From the NCBI GenBank assembly GCA_009775605.1, contig VSPV01000006.1, forward strand, positions 1 through 34,479: 34,479 nucleotides of DNA, read 5' to 3'. The notes beneath the pieces were generated by a model that saw only the letters and a list, made by a program, of their open reading frames with translations, had not been told where the DNA came from and ran no database searches. The translations under genes were made by a program, and so were the position numbers. Below are positions 1-8,424 of the stretch, in pieces. The DNA comes from Paramuribaculum sp. (GTDB lineage Bacteria; Bacteroidota; Bacteroidia; Bacteroidales; Muribaculaceae). Every line of letters begins with the position of its first letter. Positions within the stretch are counted from its first letter, which is position 1.

Positions 1-10
1 GCCTTCAAGG

Positions 11-260
11 AGTTCAACTTACAGACTTTATTATAGAACTATCCATTGAACTGCAAGTATGATTTTCAATCTGTCTTGAGAACATTGGTTTTATTGATAG
101 ATATATCTGCTTTTAGACAAATCTGTATCCTTCCTTAAAGTTCAACTTATAGATATGGAATTGGAACTGTTTAATGAACGATAAAGATACAGTCTTATAG
201 ATTTATGTATCTGCAATATTATTTACTGTTTGATTGACAAATCTATTTATCTATAATTCA
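11..260. promoter_or_regulatory. AT-rich repeat-laden leader upstream of tra operon
   Basis: No gene is visible in the first 340 bases. The stretch holds short recurring words: AGTTCAACTTACAGA at 11-25 recurs with one change at 139-153; CTTATAGAT occurs at 146-154 and 194-202; GACAAATCT occurs at 116-124 and 236-244; GATATATC is a palindrome at about 99-106. Such a cluster upstream of a large operon suggests binding sites for an element-encoded activator or excision protein. In CTnDOT, Xis2c, Xis2d and Exc act upstream of the tra genes (known for that element); here the link is inference. A near-match to a -7 box, TACTGTTTG with one extra base, lies at 224-232. Confidence 0.45.
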
Positions 261-343
261 TAGCTTGATGGCTTCAAGGCTTGTCAGCTATGGGTTACAG
301 ACAGAATACACCACTAAACTCCACATCCAAACCCGAACCAGAC

Positions 344-379
344 ATGACTGACGAACCCAACCATTTCCGGCTCACTTAG
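344..379 (+). CDS. Possible 11-residue leader peptide before traA
   Basis: A short reading frame, MTDEPNHFRLT, begins at 344 behind a C/A-rich leader of the same type as those in front of traA, traE, traI and traN. Its first three residues (MTD) match those of TraA, and its leader resembles the traA leader, which hints at a duplicated translation-start region or a leader peptide. It ends 180 bases before traA. It may be only a decayed copy of an initiation region. Confidence 0.25.
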   Translation: MTDEPNHFRLT

Positions 380-410
380 CCGATGCCCTCCCGACAGCGG
401 AGGAAGGTCG

Positions 411-495
411 CTATATGCGGCATAGAAAGTTGTCAATCCCCGCATAGTATATGCCGGCACTGTTTCACACCGATAGAAGCCCGGTCTATCCGTGT
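411..495. repeat. Cluster of inverted repeats, candidate oriT or operon control region
   Basis: Three stems can be drawn. TATGCGG (414-420) pairs with CCGCATA (440-446); CGGCATA (418-424) pairs with TATGCCG (450-456), so the first two are mutually exclusive; ACACCGATAGA (467-477) pairs with TCTATCCGTGT (485-495) with one mismatch and a 7-base loop. The block sits between the leader and traA. In related elements the mob genes are usually divergent from traA with oriT nearby (family knowledge), so this is a reasonable oriT or attenuator candidate. Neither mob genes nor a nic site are visible. Confidence 0.4.
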
Positions 496-559
496 CAGAA
501 GATACGCTGACGGCAACCGCTATGCAACCACCACTACATCCAAATCCAATTTTAATTTT

Positions 560-1315
560 ATGACAGACCCCAAATTTGTCGCTTTCTCCACCCAGAAAGG
601 TGGAGCAGGCAAGACCACTCTGACCGTTTTAGCGGCGAGTTACCTCTACTATGTGAAGGGGCTTAAAGTCCTTGTTGTGGACTGCGACTATCCTCAGTTC
701 AGCATCGAGGAGATGCGGCAGCGCGACAAAGACCTGATCGAGTGCAGCCCCCAGTTCAAGAAACTTTTTTCCGACAATCTGCGCCAGACCAGGCTTGCAC
801 CTTATCCTCTCCTTACGTCAAAGCCGGAGGAAGCCATGCAGAAGGTACGCGACATCATCGAGGCAGGGAACGAGATAGACATCGTTTTCTTCGACCTGCC
901 CGGCACGGTCAACAACCGTGGTGTCGTGAATGTGATTGACTGTATGGATACGGTAATAGTGCCGGTCGCCGCTGACAAGGTGATACTTGAAAGCTCCCTC
1001 GCCTTCGCCATGAAGATACAGGAATGGCAGACGACAGGGCGCACATCGGCAAAGCAAATGTATATGCTCTGGAACCTCGTCGATGCACGCGAGAAAACAG
1101 ACCTCTACGACCAGTATGAGGCGGTTTTCGAGGAATATGGTCTTATGACGCTTAAAACCAAGATACCGGATACCAAAAAATACCGGCGTGAAGGGTCAAA
1201 GACGCTCAACCGCGCCGTGTTTCGCTCGACCGTCATGCCTCCTGACAAGACACTGCTCAAAGGTACGCGCCTGCCGGAACTTACTGATGAACTGCTCGAC
1301 TTACTCAAACTCTGA
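560..1315 (+). CDS. traA: TraA, ParA-family ATPase of conjugative transposon
   Basis: This is a 251-residue ParA/MinD-type P-loop ATPase, the usual first gene of Bacteroides conjugative-transposon tra operons. The deviant Walker A motif KGGAGKTT lies at residues 13-20, the VVDCD segment at about 39-43, and a Walker B-like FFDLPG near residue 113. The open frame extends upstream to 383, but that 59-residue extension is Cys/Arg-rich, unlike ParA, and crosses the inverted-repeat block; the start at 560 follows an A/T-rich leader (CCAAATCCAATTTTAATTTT) of the kind used by neighbouring tra genes. DUF3408 genes follow within 5 bases. Its likely role is partition or positioning during transfer; this is not shown by the sequence. 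Confidence 0.9.
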   Translation: MTDPKFVAFSTQKGGAGKTTLTVLAASYLYYVKGLKVLVVDCDYPQFSIEEMRQRDKDLIECSPQFKKLFSDNLRQTRLAPYPLLTSKPEEAMQKVRDIIEAGNEIDIVFFDLPGTVNNRGVVNVIDCMDTVIVPVAADKVILESSLAFAMKIQEWQTTGRTSAKQMYMLWNLVDAREKTDLYDQYEAVFEEYGLMTLKTKIPDTKKYRREGSKTLNRAVFRSTVMPPDKTLLKGTRLPELTDELLDLLKL

Positions 1316-1320
1316 CCGAC

Positions 1321-1734
1321 ATGGCAAAGAAATATGAGTCGGAAATCGATCCCGATGAGTTCATCAGGTCATTCAGAGAGGAGTCCTCCTCGCTGTCAAC
1401 ACTGAAAAGGAAGCCTAAAGAAAGTCCGACGCCTGACATACCCGGTTCGACAGAAAATAGGGTTGAGTCCACTGAATCCAATCATGTGCCCCCGGAACAA
1501 TCTTCAACCGATACAAAACGGGAGGCTCTGTTCCGTGAACGGTTTATCACAAGGACAACATATCTGCGCCCGCAGGTCAAATTCCTTATGGTAGAGATAG
1601 ACCCGGTTCTGATTGGTAAAATCAAGAGGCTTATCGCTTTCGAGAATGGTTCCTGCTCCCTCAAATCGTATATCAACAACGTACTGGCATCCCATTTTGA
1701 GGAGTATGCCGATGTCATCAACCCCAAACTCTAA
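1321..1734 (+). CDS. DUF3408 protein (TraB/TraC position)
   Basis: This 137-residue protein has an acidic, polar first half (about residues 1-65, probably disordered) and a folded C-terminal domain with the DUF3408 pattern: an ITRTTYLRPQVKF segment followed by helices ending in SYINNVLASHFEEY. DUF3408 proteins sit between traA and traD in CTnDOT-type elements and resemble ribbon-helix-helix or partition accessory proteins; their function is unknown. It starts 5 bases after traA and ends 6 bases before a second DUF3408 gene, so the three are surely cotranscribed. A partner-of-ParA role is inferred from the adjacency only. Confidence 0.85.
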   Translation: MAKKYESEIDPDEFIRSFREESSSLSTLKRKPKESPTPDIPGSTENRVESTESNHVPPEQSSTDTKREALFRERFITRTTYLRPQVKFLMVEIDPVLIGKIKRLIAFENGSCSLKSYINNVLASHFEEYADVINPKL

Positions 1735-1740
1735 CCAGCT

Positions 1741-2040
1741 ATGCCCAAATCACCACTTGTAACCATCAACGTGAATCCGGCCACTGACATTGATGTCAGA
1801 GCCGCAGAGGAGCGCAGGAAATATGCCGCCAAGTTTCTCCGGCCCGGCATTGTTCGCTCCAACACCAAAGTGTATATCTATCCCGAAGTCCATGCCGTCC
1901 TGAGTCGTATGGCAGAACGGTTCCGCGATACCGGTGCCTCCATAGGCTCGTATGTATCCGAGATACTTCTCGACCATTTCGCAAACAACCGCGAGGTCAT
2001 GGAAGGTCTCTATGACGAAAACAGCCAGCCGCTATTCTGA
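1741..2040 (+). CDS. Second DUF3408 protein
   Basis: This 99-residue paralogue of the upstream protein lacks the long disordered first half. The C-terminal half, with KVYIYPEVHAVLSRM followed by SIGSYVSEILLDHFANN, matches the DUF3408 pattern. Its stop codon TGA (2038-2040) overlaps the start of traD by one base, which indicates translational coupling. Two tandem DUF3408 genes after a ParA gene look like a ParA with two site-binding partners; this is inference. Confidence 0.82.
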   Translation: MPKSPLVTINVNPATDIDVRAAEERRKYAAKFLRPGIVRSNTKVYIYPEVHAVLSRMAERFRDTGASIGSYVSEILLDHFANNREVMEGLYDENSQPLF

Positions 2041-2765
2041 TGGAAACGCTGTTTATCATCGCATTGCTCGCAAGCAATGTATGGCTTATCAGGAAAGTGC
2101 TGACAAAGCCCGACTCCCAGGCTGCCGGCAAGAATGACAACTGCATACCTCCGGAACAACCGCCCGCAGATGAAGTGCCCGTGGAAGAAGTCGTAGGCAA
2201 AAGTTCCTTCGATGCCGATAAGTTCATGGACTCGTTCCGGGAAATCGCCAAAGAAGCCGCTGCCGAAGCGGCAAGGGAAGTCGTGCCGCTTATTGTCATG
2301 GAACTGGGTAAACCCTCCGATGCCGGACTGCCCGATACACCCGAAGAAAAGCCGTCGGTCCAGATACCTCCTGAAAAACTGGATGAGATATTCTCTACTC
2401 ATTCGGTAAGTGAGCTTACAGGCGAAATGCCGACTCCGGCCGAGGCAAATGCCGACGGTATAGACTTCGAGGAAATGCAGACAGCCATGAAGGTGCTGAA
2501 AAATCAGCCTCACACCACAGAGGATGAGCAGACTGCACGACGGGTAATTTCCGAACTTGAAGGCACCGAGATAATCGAATATGTCAAACTCGACCCGGTT
2601 GTGCGCAAGCGCATACTGATGATTGAATGTCAGTTGCCCGACGTACCTGAATATGCTCCGGCTGTGAAAACCGACGAGGCTATTGAGAAAGTCCGCAAGA
2701 TAGTATTCCATGCCGACATAGACACAACCGATATTGATGCCATCGACTTCAATATCCTCCACTGA
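2040..2765 (+). CDS. traD: TraD-like conjugal transfer protein
   Basis: A 241-residue protein with one hydrophobic segment at the extreme N terminus (about residues 3-18), then a long acidic, Pro/Glu-rich region and a helical C-terminal half. No catalytic motif is visible. Length, order (after DUF3408 genes, before DUF4134) and the N-terminal anchor fit the poorly characterised TraD of Bacteroides conjugative transposons; it is not the TraD coupling ATPase of F plasmids. It overlaps the preceding gene by one base. The assignment rests mainly on gene order. Confidence 0.7.
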   Translation: METLFIIALLASNVWLIRKVLTKPDSQAAGKNDNCIPPEQPPADEVPVEEVVGKSSFDADKFMDSFREIAKEAAAEAAREVVPLIVMELGKPSDAGLPDTPEEKPSVQIPPEKLDEIFSTHSVSELTGEMPTPAEANADGIDFEEMQTAMKVLKNQPHTTEDEQTARRVISELEGTEIIEYVKLDPVVRKRILMIECQLPDVPEYAPAVKTDEAIEKVRKIVFHADIDTTDIDAIDFNILH

Positions 2766-2793
2766 CCATCACTAAATCCAAATCAATTATTTT

Positions 2794-3150
2794 ATGACTA
2801 AATTCTTCAAGTCGCTCTACAAGCGCATCGTGGAGTTTATGAACGCTCCCGGTATGCGCCGCTCAATGGCCGCCATGCTCACACTGATGATATGTGCCGC
2901 CAACCTCTATGCCGCCGGTAACGGTCTGGCAGGCATCAACGAGGCAACCTCGATGATGACGTCTTATTTCGACCCCGCCACGAAGCTGATTTATGCCATC
3001 GGCGCAGTCGTCGGTCTTATAGGCGGTGTCAAGGTCTATGGCAAATTCAGCTCCGGCGATCCCGACACGAGCAAGACCGCCGCATCGTGGTTCGGTGCGT
3101 GTATCTTTCTTGTGGTCGCGGCCACAATCCTGCGCTCGTTCTTCCTCTAA
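2794..3150 (+). CDS. traE: TraE, DUF4134 membrane protein
   Basis: This 118-residue protein has the DUF4134 signature: a cleavable or membrane N-terminal segment (about 22-42), the AAGNGLAGINEATSMM stretch, a glycine-rich membrane helix (IYAIGAVVGLIGGVKVYGKF) and a last hydrophobic helix at the C terminus. By size and topology it is regarded as the VirB2 (pilin)-like subunit of the Bacteroidetes mating apparatus. It follows a leader (CACTAAATCCAAATCAA, 2770-2786) shared with other tra genes. It is followed 12 bases later by traF. Confidence 0.93.
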   Translation: MTKFFKSLYKRIVEFMNAPGMRRSMAAMLTLMICAANLYAAGNGLAGINEATSMMTSYFDPATKLIYAIGAVVGLIGGVKVYGKFSSGDPDTSKTAASWFGACIFLVVAATILRSFFL

Positions 3151-3162
3151 TCCCTGCCACTG

Positions 3163-3480
3163 ATGGAATATTCTATTAACAAGGGCATAGGCAGGACGGT
3201 GGAATACAAGGGGCTGAAAGCGCAATACCTCTTCATCTTCGCCGGAGGTCTTATCGCTGATTTCATACTGTTTGTAATCCTCTATATGTGCGGGGTGCAG
3301 CAGGGTCTGTGCATAGGCTTCGGTGCCATAAGCGCGTCGGTGCTGGTGTGGTACACCTTCCATCTCAACGGCAAGTACGGGCAATACGGACTTATGAAGC
3401 TCACATCGGTGAAATACCGCCCCCGCTACATCATCAACCGTCTGCGTGTGCGTCGTATTCTGAAAGGAGGTCGCAAATGA
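3163..3480 (+). CDS. traF: TraF, DUF4133 membrane protein
   Basis: A 105-residue protein of the DUF4133 family. It opens with the typical YSINKGIGRTVEYKGLKAQY segment, has two adjacent membrane helices (about residues 24-45 and 48-65) and ends in a basic tail rich in Arg and Lys. It is the VirB3-like partner of the VirB4-type ATPase encoded next. Its stop overlaps the traG start (ATGA, 3477-3480), so the two are translationally coupled. A purine-rich AAAGGAGG lies just before that start, a rare Shine-Dalgarno-like site for this phylum. Confidence 0.92.
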   Translation: MEYSINKGIGRTVEYKGLKAQYLFIFAGGLIADFILFVILYMCGVQQGLCIGFGAISASVLVWYTFHLNGKYGQYGLMKLTSVKYRPRYIINRLRVRRILKGGRK

Positions 3481-5978
3481 GAAATATACTGAAAGCCACA
3501 ACTCTGGAGTCTAAACTCCCACTGTTGGCAGTGGAACACGGCTGTATCATCAGTAAGGACGCCGACATAACCGTGTGCTATGAGGTTACGCTGCCGGAAT
3601 TGTTCACCGTCACATCGCAGGAATACGAGGCGATGCACGCCGCTTGGTGCAAGGCAATCAAGGTATTGCCGCGCTTTACGGTGGCGCACAAGCAGGACTG
3701 GTTTGTGTCGGAGAACTATAAGCCGGAACTGCAAAAAGATGATTTGTCTTTTCTTGACAGGAGCTTCGAGCGTCATTTCAACGAGCGTCCGTATCTGGCG
3801 CACAAGTGCTACCTGTATCTGACAAAGACCACAAAGGAGCGTATGCGCCAGCAGTCCAATTTCTCCACCCTTTGCCGTGGGCGTATCACTCCGAAGGAAC
3901 TCAATCACGAGATGATTGTCGGCTTCATGGAAGCCGTGGGTCAGTTTGAGCGCATAATCAACGACACCGGATATATCTCGCTGCGCCGCATGGGTGACGA
4001 TGAGATTGTCGGCACCGACAGCACATCGGGTATCATAGAGAGGTATCTCTCGCTGTCAACTGGCGATGTAACCTGTCTGGAGGATATAGACCTGTCGCCG
4101 AAAGAAATGCGCGTTGGCGACAAGATGCTGTGTCTGCACACGCTGTCGGATACCGAAGACCTGCCCGGAAAGGTCAGCACCGACAACCGGTATGAACGCC
4201 TGTCAACCGACAGGAGCGATTGCCGACTGAGCTTCGCCTCGCCCGTGGGCCTGCTCCTGCCGTGCAACCACATCTATAACCAGTATGTGTTTATCGACGA
4301 CCACGACGAAAATCTGGCGAAGTTTGAAAAGACGGCGCGCAATATGAACTCGCTTTCAAGGTATAGCCGTTCCAACGCCATAAACAAGGAGTGGATAGAC
4401 CGCTATCTGAACGAAGCACACAGCTACGGTCTTATATCGGTGCGCTGCCACTGCAACATCATGGCTTGGAGCGACGACACCGAGGAACTGCGCCGGATAA
4501 AGAACGATGTCGGCGGTCAGCTCGCGACTATGGGGTGTATGCCGAGGCACAACACCATCGACTGCCCGACGCTGTTTTGGGCGGCTATGCCCGGCAACGA
4601 GGCGGATTTCCCGGCCGAGGAAAGTTTTTATACCTTCATCGAGCCTGCCGTCTGCTTCTTCACTGCCGAAACGAACTACCGCTCGTCACTGTCGCCATTT
4701 GGAATTAAATTGGTGGATCGCCTCACGGGTAAGCCTGTCCACTTGGATATTTCAGACGAGCCTATGAAGCGCGGCATAACCACAAACCGCAACAAGTTCA
4801 TCCTCGGTCCGTCGGGTAGCGGCAAGTCTTTCTTCACTAATCACTTGACACGCCAATATTACGAGCAAGGCGCGCATATCCTGCTGATTGACACCGGTAA
4901 TTCATACGAAGGACTGTGCAACCTTATCCACAACCGTACCCACGGCGAAGACGGTGTGTATTATACCTATACAGAAGAAAAACCGATTTCTTTCAATCCG
5001 TTTTTCACTGATGACGGGGTGTTTGACGTGGAGAAAAAGGACTCCATCAAGACGCTGCTTCTCACACTCTGGAAGTCGGAGGACGACAGAGTTTCCAAAA
5101 CGGAGAGTGGCGAATTAGGCTCCGCACTGTCGATGTTCCTTGAAAAGATGAAGAAAGACCGCGACATCGTTCCCAGCTTCAACTCTTTCTACGAGTTTAT
5201 GCGCGATGAATACCGTGCTGAAATGGCACAGCGTCCTATCCCCATCTACAAGCAGGATTTTGATATTGATAATTTCCTGACAACGCTGCGCCAGTATTAT
5301 TACGGCGGCCGCTTCGATTTCCTGCTGAACTCCAGAGAAAACATCGACCTGCTTAACAAGCGTTTCGTGGTATTCGAGATTGACGCTATCCGCGACAACA
5401 AAGACCTGTTCCCGGTGGTGACAATCATCATTATGGAAGCCTTCATCAACAAGATGCGCCGTCTGAAAGGCGTGCGGAAAGTCCTTATCTGCGAAGAGGC
5501 TTGGAAAGCGTTGTCAACGGCGAATATGGCCGAGTATATGCGCTATATGTTCAAGACGGTGCGCAAATATTTCGGTGAGGCGGTCGTGGTTACACAGGAG
5601 GTTGACGACATCATATCGTCGCCGATTGTCAAGGAAACCATCATCAATAACTCCGATTGCAAGATACTTCTCGACCAGAGAAAGTATATGAACCGCTTTG
5701 ACCAGATACAGGAGCTGCTGGGTTTGACCGATAAGGAGAAAAGCCAGATACTCAGTATCAATATGGCGAACAACCCCGGACGCAACTACAAGGAGGTGTG
5801 GATCGGGCTGGGCGGAACACAGTCGGCGGTGTATGCAACCGAGGTATCGCCGGAGGAATACCTCGCCTACACGACCGAGGAAACGGAGAAGATGCAGGTA
5901 CTCGCCCGCGCCCGTCAGCTCGGCGGCGACATCGAGGCCGCTATAAAGCAGTTAGCCAACGAAAGGAGGGAGAACTGA
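3477..5978 (+). CDS. traG: TraG, VirB4-like conjugation ATPase
   Basis: An 833-residue ATPase that powers the mating apparatus. The N-terminal half is the VirB4/CagE-type domain; the C-terminal half is a RecA-like motor with Walker A GPSGSGKSFF at about residues 444-453, a Walker B-like VLICEEAWKAL near 668-678, and a later VVVTQEVDDI segment. The frame is open upstream to 3288, but that part overlaps traF and is a basic, low-complexity translation, so the start at 3477 with the ATGA overlap is chosen. Length is normal for the family. In Bacteroidetes this gene is named traG but it is not the coupling protein. Confidence 0.95.
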   Translation: MRNILKATTLESKLPLLAVEHGCIISKDADITVCYEVTLPELFTVTSQEYEAMHAAWCKAIKVLPRFTVAHKQDWFVSENYKPELQKDDLSFLDRSFERHFNERPYLAHKCYLYLTKTTKERMRQQSNFSTLCRGRITPKELNHEMIVGFMEAVGQFERIINDTGYISLRRMGDDEIVGTDSTSGIIERYLSLSTGDVTCLEDIDLSPKEMRVGDKMLCLHTLSDTEDLPGKVSTDNRYERLSTDRSDCRLSFASPVGLLLPCNHIYNQYVFIDDHDENLAKFEKTARNMNSLSRYSRSNAINKEWIDRYLNEAHSYGLISVRCHCNIMAWSDDTEELRRIKNDVGGQLATMGCMPRHNTIDCPTLFWAAMPGNEADFPAEESFYTFIEPAVCFFTAETNYRSSLSPFGIKLVDRLTGKPVHLDISDEPMKRGITTNRNKFILGPSGSGKSFFTNHLTRQYYEQGAHILLIDTGNSYEGLCNLIHNRTHGEDGVYYTYTEEKPISFNPFFTDDGVFDVEKKDSIKTLLLTLWKSEDDRVSKTESGELGSALSMFLEKMKKDRDIVPSFNSFYEFMRDEYRAEMAQRPIPIYKQDFDIDNFLTTLRQYYYGGRFDFLLNSRENIDLLNKRFVVFEIDAIRDNKDLFPVVTIIIMEAFINKMRRLKGVRKVLICEEAWKALSTANMAEYMRYMFKTVRKYFGEAVVVTQEVDDIISSPIVKETIINNSDCKILLDQRKYMNRFDQIQELLGLTDKEKSQILSINMANNPGRNYKEVWIGLGGTQSAVYATEVSPEEYLAYTTEETEKMQVLARARQLGGDIEAAIKQLANERREN

Positions 5979-5981
5979 TGT

Positions 5982-6116
5982 ATGAAAGCCAAGCAATCCA
6001 TAATATTCATCATTTCAGGTCTGTTCCTTTTCCTCGGCCTCCTCCTTGTAATGGTTTATCGGATGTTTACAGCCTTAATCAGAATCATTGTGAGTATGGC
6101 TCACAGAATACGCTAA
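5982..6116 (+). CDS. 44-residue single-pass membrane protein (TraH position)
   Basis: A short gene begins 3 bases after the traG stop and ends 21 bases before traI. It encodes 44 residues: a basic N terminus (MKAKQS), one strongly hydrophobic helix (about residues 7-25, IIFIISGLFLFLGLLLVMV) and a basic C-terminal tail. An alternative start at 5978 is in another frame and does not give this protein. CTnDOT-type operons have traH between traG and traI, so this may be that gene or a small replacement; the sequence alone does not settle it. It lies in a gap that would otherwise be empty and is in step with operon spacing. Confidence 0.65.
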   Translation: MKAKQSIIFIISGLFLFLGLLLVMVYRMFTALIRIIVSMAHRIR

Positions 6117-6137
6117 ATCCACTTAACCCACAATCAA

Positions 6138-6776
6138 ATGAAGCAATTAAAGTTTCTTATCCCCTTAATCGCCCTGTGCCTTATCATAGGCACGGGCAGG
6201 GCTTCGGCCCAGTGGACTGTCATAGACCCGTCCAACATAGCGCAGTCCATCGTAAACAACTCTAAATCACTTGTGCAGGAGTCGCAGACAGCGACGCACA
6301 TGGTGAAAAATTTTCAGGAAACTGTGAAAATCTATCAGCAAGCGAAGAAATATTATGACGCGCTCCAGTCGGTGAACAACCTTGTCCGCGATGCCCGCAA
6401 GGTGCAGCAGACGATCCTGATGCTCGGAAATATCTCCGGCTACTATGTCAACAATTTCCAGAAGATGCTGACAGATCCCAATTTCACAAGCGCGGAACTT
6501 TCGGCAATCGCATCGGGCTACACCCGTATTCTCGAAGAAGCCAACGGCGTCCTCGGCGATTTGAAGCAGGTAGTCAATATAACTACACTGAGCATGACCG
6601 ACAAAGACCGTATGGATGTCGTTGACGACTGTTACAAGGAGATGAAGCGTCTGAAGAATTTGACGGCGTACTATACAAACAAGAACATCAGTGTGTCCTA
6701 TCTCCGCGCCAAAAAGAAAGCCGACACAAAGCGTGTTGTGGCTCTCTATGGTGACGGCTCCGAAAAATACTGGTGA
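6138..6776 (+). CDS. traI: TraI, DUF4141 secreted protein (VirB5-like)
   Basis: This 212-residue protein has a signal peptide (about residues 1-25, ending ASAQ) and a mature part of long helices, QESQTATHMVKNFQETVKIYQQAKKYYDAL, as in DUF4141/TraI proteins. The family is the periplasmic VirB5-like component of the Bacteroidetes mating apparatus. It starts after the leader CCACAATCAA, shared nearly base for base with traN. Its stop overlaps the start of traJ by one base. Confidence 0.92.
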   Translation: MKQLKFLIPLIALCLIIGTGRASAQWTVIDPSNIAQSIVNNSKSLVQESQTATHMVKNFQETVKIYQQAKKYYDALQSVNNLVRDARKVQQTILMLGNISGYYVNNFQKMLTDPNFTSAELSAIASGYTRILEEANGVLGDLKQVVNITTLSMTDKDRMDVVDDCYKEMKRLKNLTAYYTNKNISVSYLRAKKKADTKRVVALYGDGSEKYW

Positions 6777-7792
6777 TGCCTATGCTGTGCGCTATTGATT
6801 TTTCAAATCTCCACACCATCCTGCGCTCTCTGTACGATGAGATGATGCCTCTTTGCGAGGATATGGCAGGAGTGGCTCAAGGTATAGCCGGATTAGGCGC
6901 GCTATTCTATGTCGCCTACCGTATATGGCAGTCTCTGGCAAGAGCCGAACCGATAGATGTGTTTCCGCTGCTGCGTCCGTTTGTCATTGGCTTCTGTATA
7001 ATGTTCTTCCCGACTGTGGTACTTGGTACCATAAACTCCGTAATGTCTCCGATTGTGCAAGGTACCGCCTCGATGCTCGAAGGCCAGACCCTCGACATGA
7101 AGAAATATCGTGAGGAGAAAGACCGTCTGGAATATGAAGCGATGATGAACGACCCATCGACCGCTTACCTCGTTGACGATGCCGAGTTTGACAGGCAGAT
7201 TGACGAGTTAGGCGTGACGGAGATAGGCACTGCCGCCGGAATGTATATAGAACGTGGAATGTATAAGGTCAAGAAGGCAATCCAGAATTTCTTTCATGAA
7301 CTGCTGGAGATGCTATTTCAGGCTGCCTCTCTGACTATTGATACGATTAGGACATTCTTTCTCATAGTCCTTGCTATCCTCGGCCCGATTTCATTCGCCC
7401 TCTCGGTGTGGGACGGCTTCCAGTCAACCCTGACACAATGGATATGCCGCTACATTCAGACCTATCTATGGTTGCCTGTTGCAGATTTATTCTCCACAAT
7501 CCTTGCTAAAATCCAAGTCCTGATGCTCCAGAACGACATTTCGGAACTGACTAATAATCCGAATGTTGACCTTGATGGGAGCAACACCGCTTACACGGTG
7601 TTCATGATTATCGGCATTATCGGGTATTTTACAATTCCGACGGTTGCAGGCTGGATAATTCAGGCTGGAGGCGCAGGTAATTACAATCGTGCTGTCAACA
7701 CAACCGCAATGCAGGTCGGCTCCGGTGCGGCAAGTGTCGCCGGTGGTGTTGCGGGCAATGTGGCAGGCCGGGCCGGTAAACTTCTCAAATAA
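6776..7792 (+). CDS. traJ: TraJ, polytopic inner-membrane protein (VirB6-like)
   Basis: A 338-residue membrane protein with several hydrophobic segments: about 32-50, 66-88, then a charged loop (about 100-160) and further helices around 180-225, 275-300. The final stretch is Gly/Ala/Val-rich (about 310-339). It matches TraJ of conjugative transposons, the VirB6-like channel component. The ATG at 6776 overlapping the traI stop (TGATG) is preferred over the in-frame GTG three bases earlier. traK starts two bases after the stop codon. Confidence 0.93.
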   Translation: MPMLCAIDFSNLHTILRSLYDEMMPLCEDMAGVAQGIAGLGALFYVAYRIWQSLARAEPIDVFPLLRPFVIGFCIMFFPTVVLGTINSVMSPIVQGTASMLEGQTLDMKKYREEKDRLEYEAMMNDPSTAYLVDDAEFDRQIDELGVTEIGTAAGMYIERGMYKVKKAIQNFFHELLEMLFQAASLTIDTIRTFFLIVLAILGPISFALSVWDGFQSTLTQWICRYIQTYLWLPVADLFSTILAKIQVLMLQNDISELTNNPNVDLDGSNTAYTVFMIIGIIGYFTIPTVAGWIIQAGGAGNYNRAVNTTAMQVGSGAASVAGGVAGNVAGRAGKLLK

Positions 7793-7794
7793 TC

Positions 7795-8424
7795 ATGCCT
7801 ATGGAGTTCAAATCATTAAGGAATATCGAGACATCATTCCGCCAGATACGTCTTTTCGGTATCGTGTTCGTTGCGATGTGTGCCGTTGTGGTGTCGGTAG
7901 CCATGATAATGGTGTTCAATTTCGCCGAGAAGCAGCGTGAGAAAATCTATGTCCTTGACAACGGCAAGTCGCTTATGCTTGCCTTGTCGCAGGACATGAG
8001 CCAAAATCGACCGGCTGAGGCGCGTGAACACGTGCGACGCTTCCATGAGCTGTTTTTCAATCTCTCACCGGATAAGTCAGCCATTGAGCATAACATCAAC
8101 CGTGCGCTGATACTCAGCGACAAGTCGGCATACAACTATTATACCGATTTCTCGGAGAAAGGTTACTACAACCGTATCATAGCCGGAAATATCAATCAGG
8201 TCGTGCAGGTTGACAGCGTGGTATGCGATTTCAACACATATCCATATACCGCCAGGACATACGCCCGCCAGATGATTATCCGCGAGTCCAACATGACGGA
8301 GCGCACATTGATAACGGTATGCCGTCTGTCAAATGTGTCGCGCTCTGACGACAATCCCAACGGGTTTATTATTGAAGGTTTCAACATCCTTGAAAACAAG
8401 GATATAATCACTACCAAACGATGA
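7795..8424 (+). CDS. traK: TraK (VirB8-like)
   Basis: A 209-residue protein with a short cytoplasmic N terminus (EFKSLRNIETSFRQIR), one membrane helix (about 20-42) and a periplasmic domain. The YYTDFSEKGYYNRIIAGNINQ and NVSRSDDNPNGFIIEGFNI segments are characteristic of TraK of Bacteroides elements, which resembles VirB8. Its end overlaps the start of traL by four bases (ATGA at 8421-8424). Confidence 0.93.
   Translation: MPMEFKSLRNIETSFRQIRLFGIVFVAMCAVVVSVAMIMVFNFAEKQREKIYVLDNGKSLMLALSQDMSQNRPAEAREHVRRFHELFFNLSPDKSAIEHNINRALILSDKSAYNYYTDFSEKGYYNRIIAGNINQVVQVDSVVCDFNTYPYTARTYARQMIIRESNMTERTLITVCRLSNVSRSDDNPNGFIIEGFNILENKDIITTKR

Noticed and set aside
383..559. N-terminal 59-residue extension of traA
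   Set aside because: Composition is Cys/Arg-rich and unlike ParA, the stretch contains inverted repeats, and a normal leader and ATG lie at 560.
2010..2762. 250-codon frame opposite traD
   Set aside because: Antisense shadow of a confidently placed gene in a GC-biased frame.
3288..3476. N-terminal extension of traG
   Set aside because: It overlaps traF throughout in another frame; the ATGA overlap at 3477 gives the usual start.
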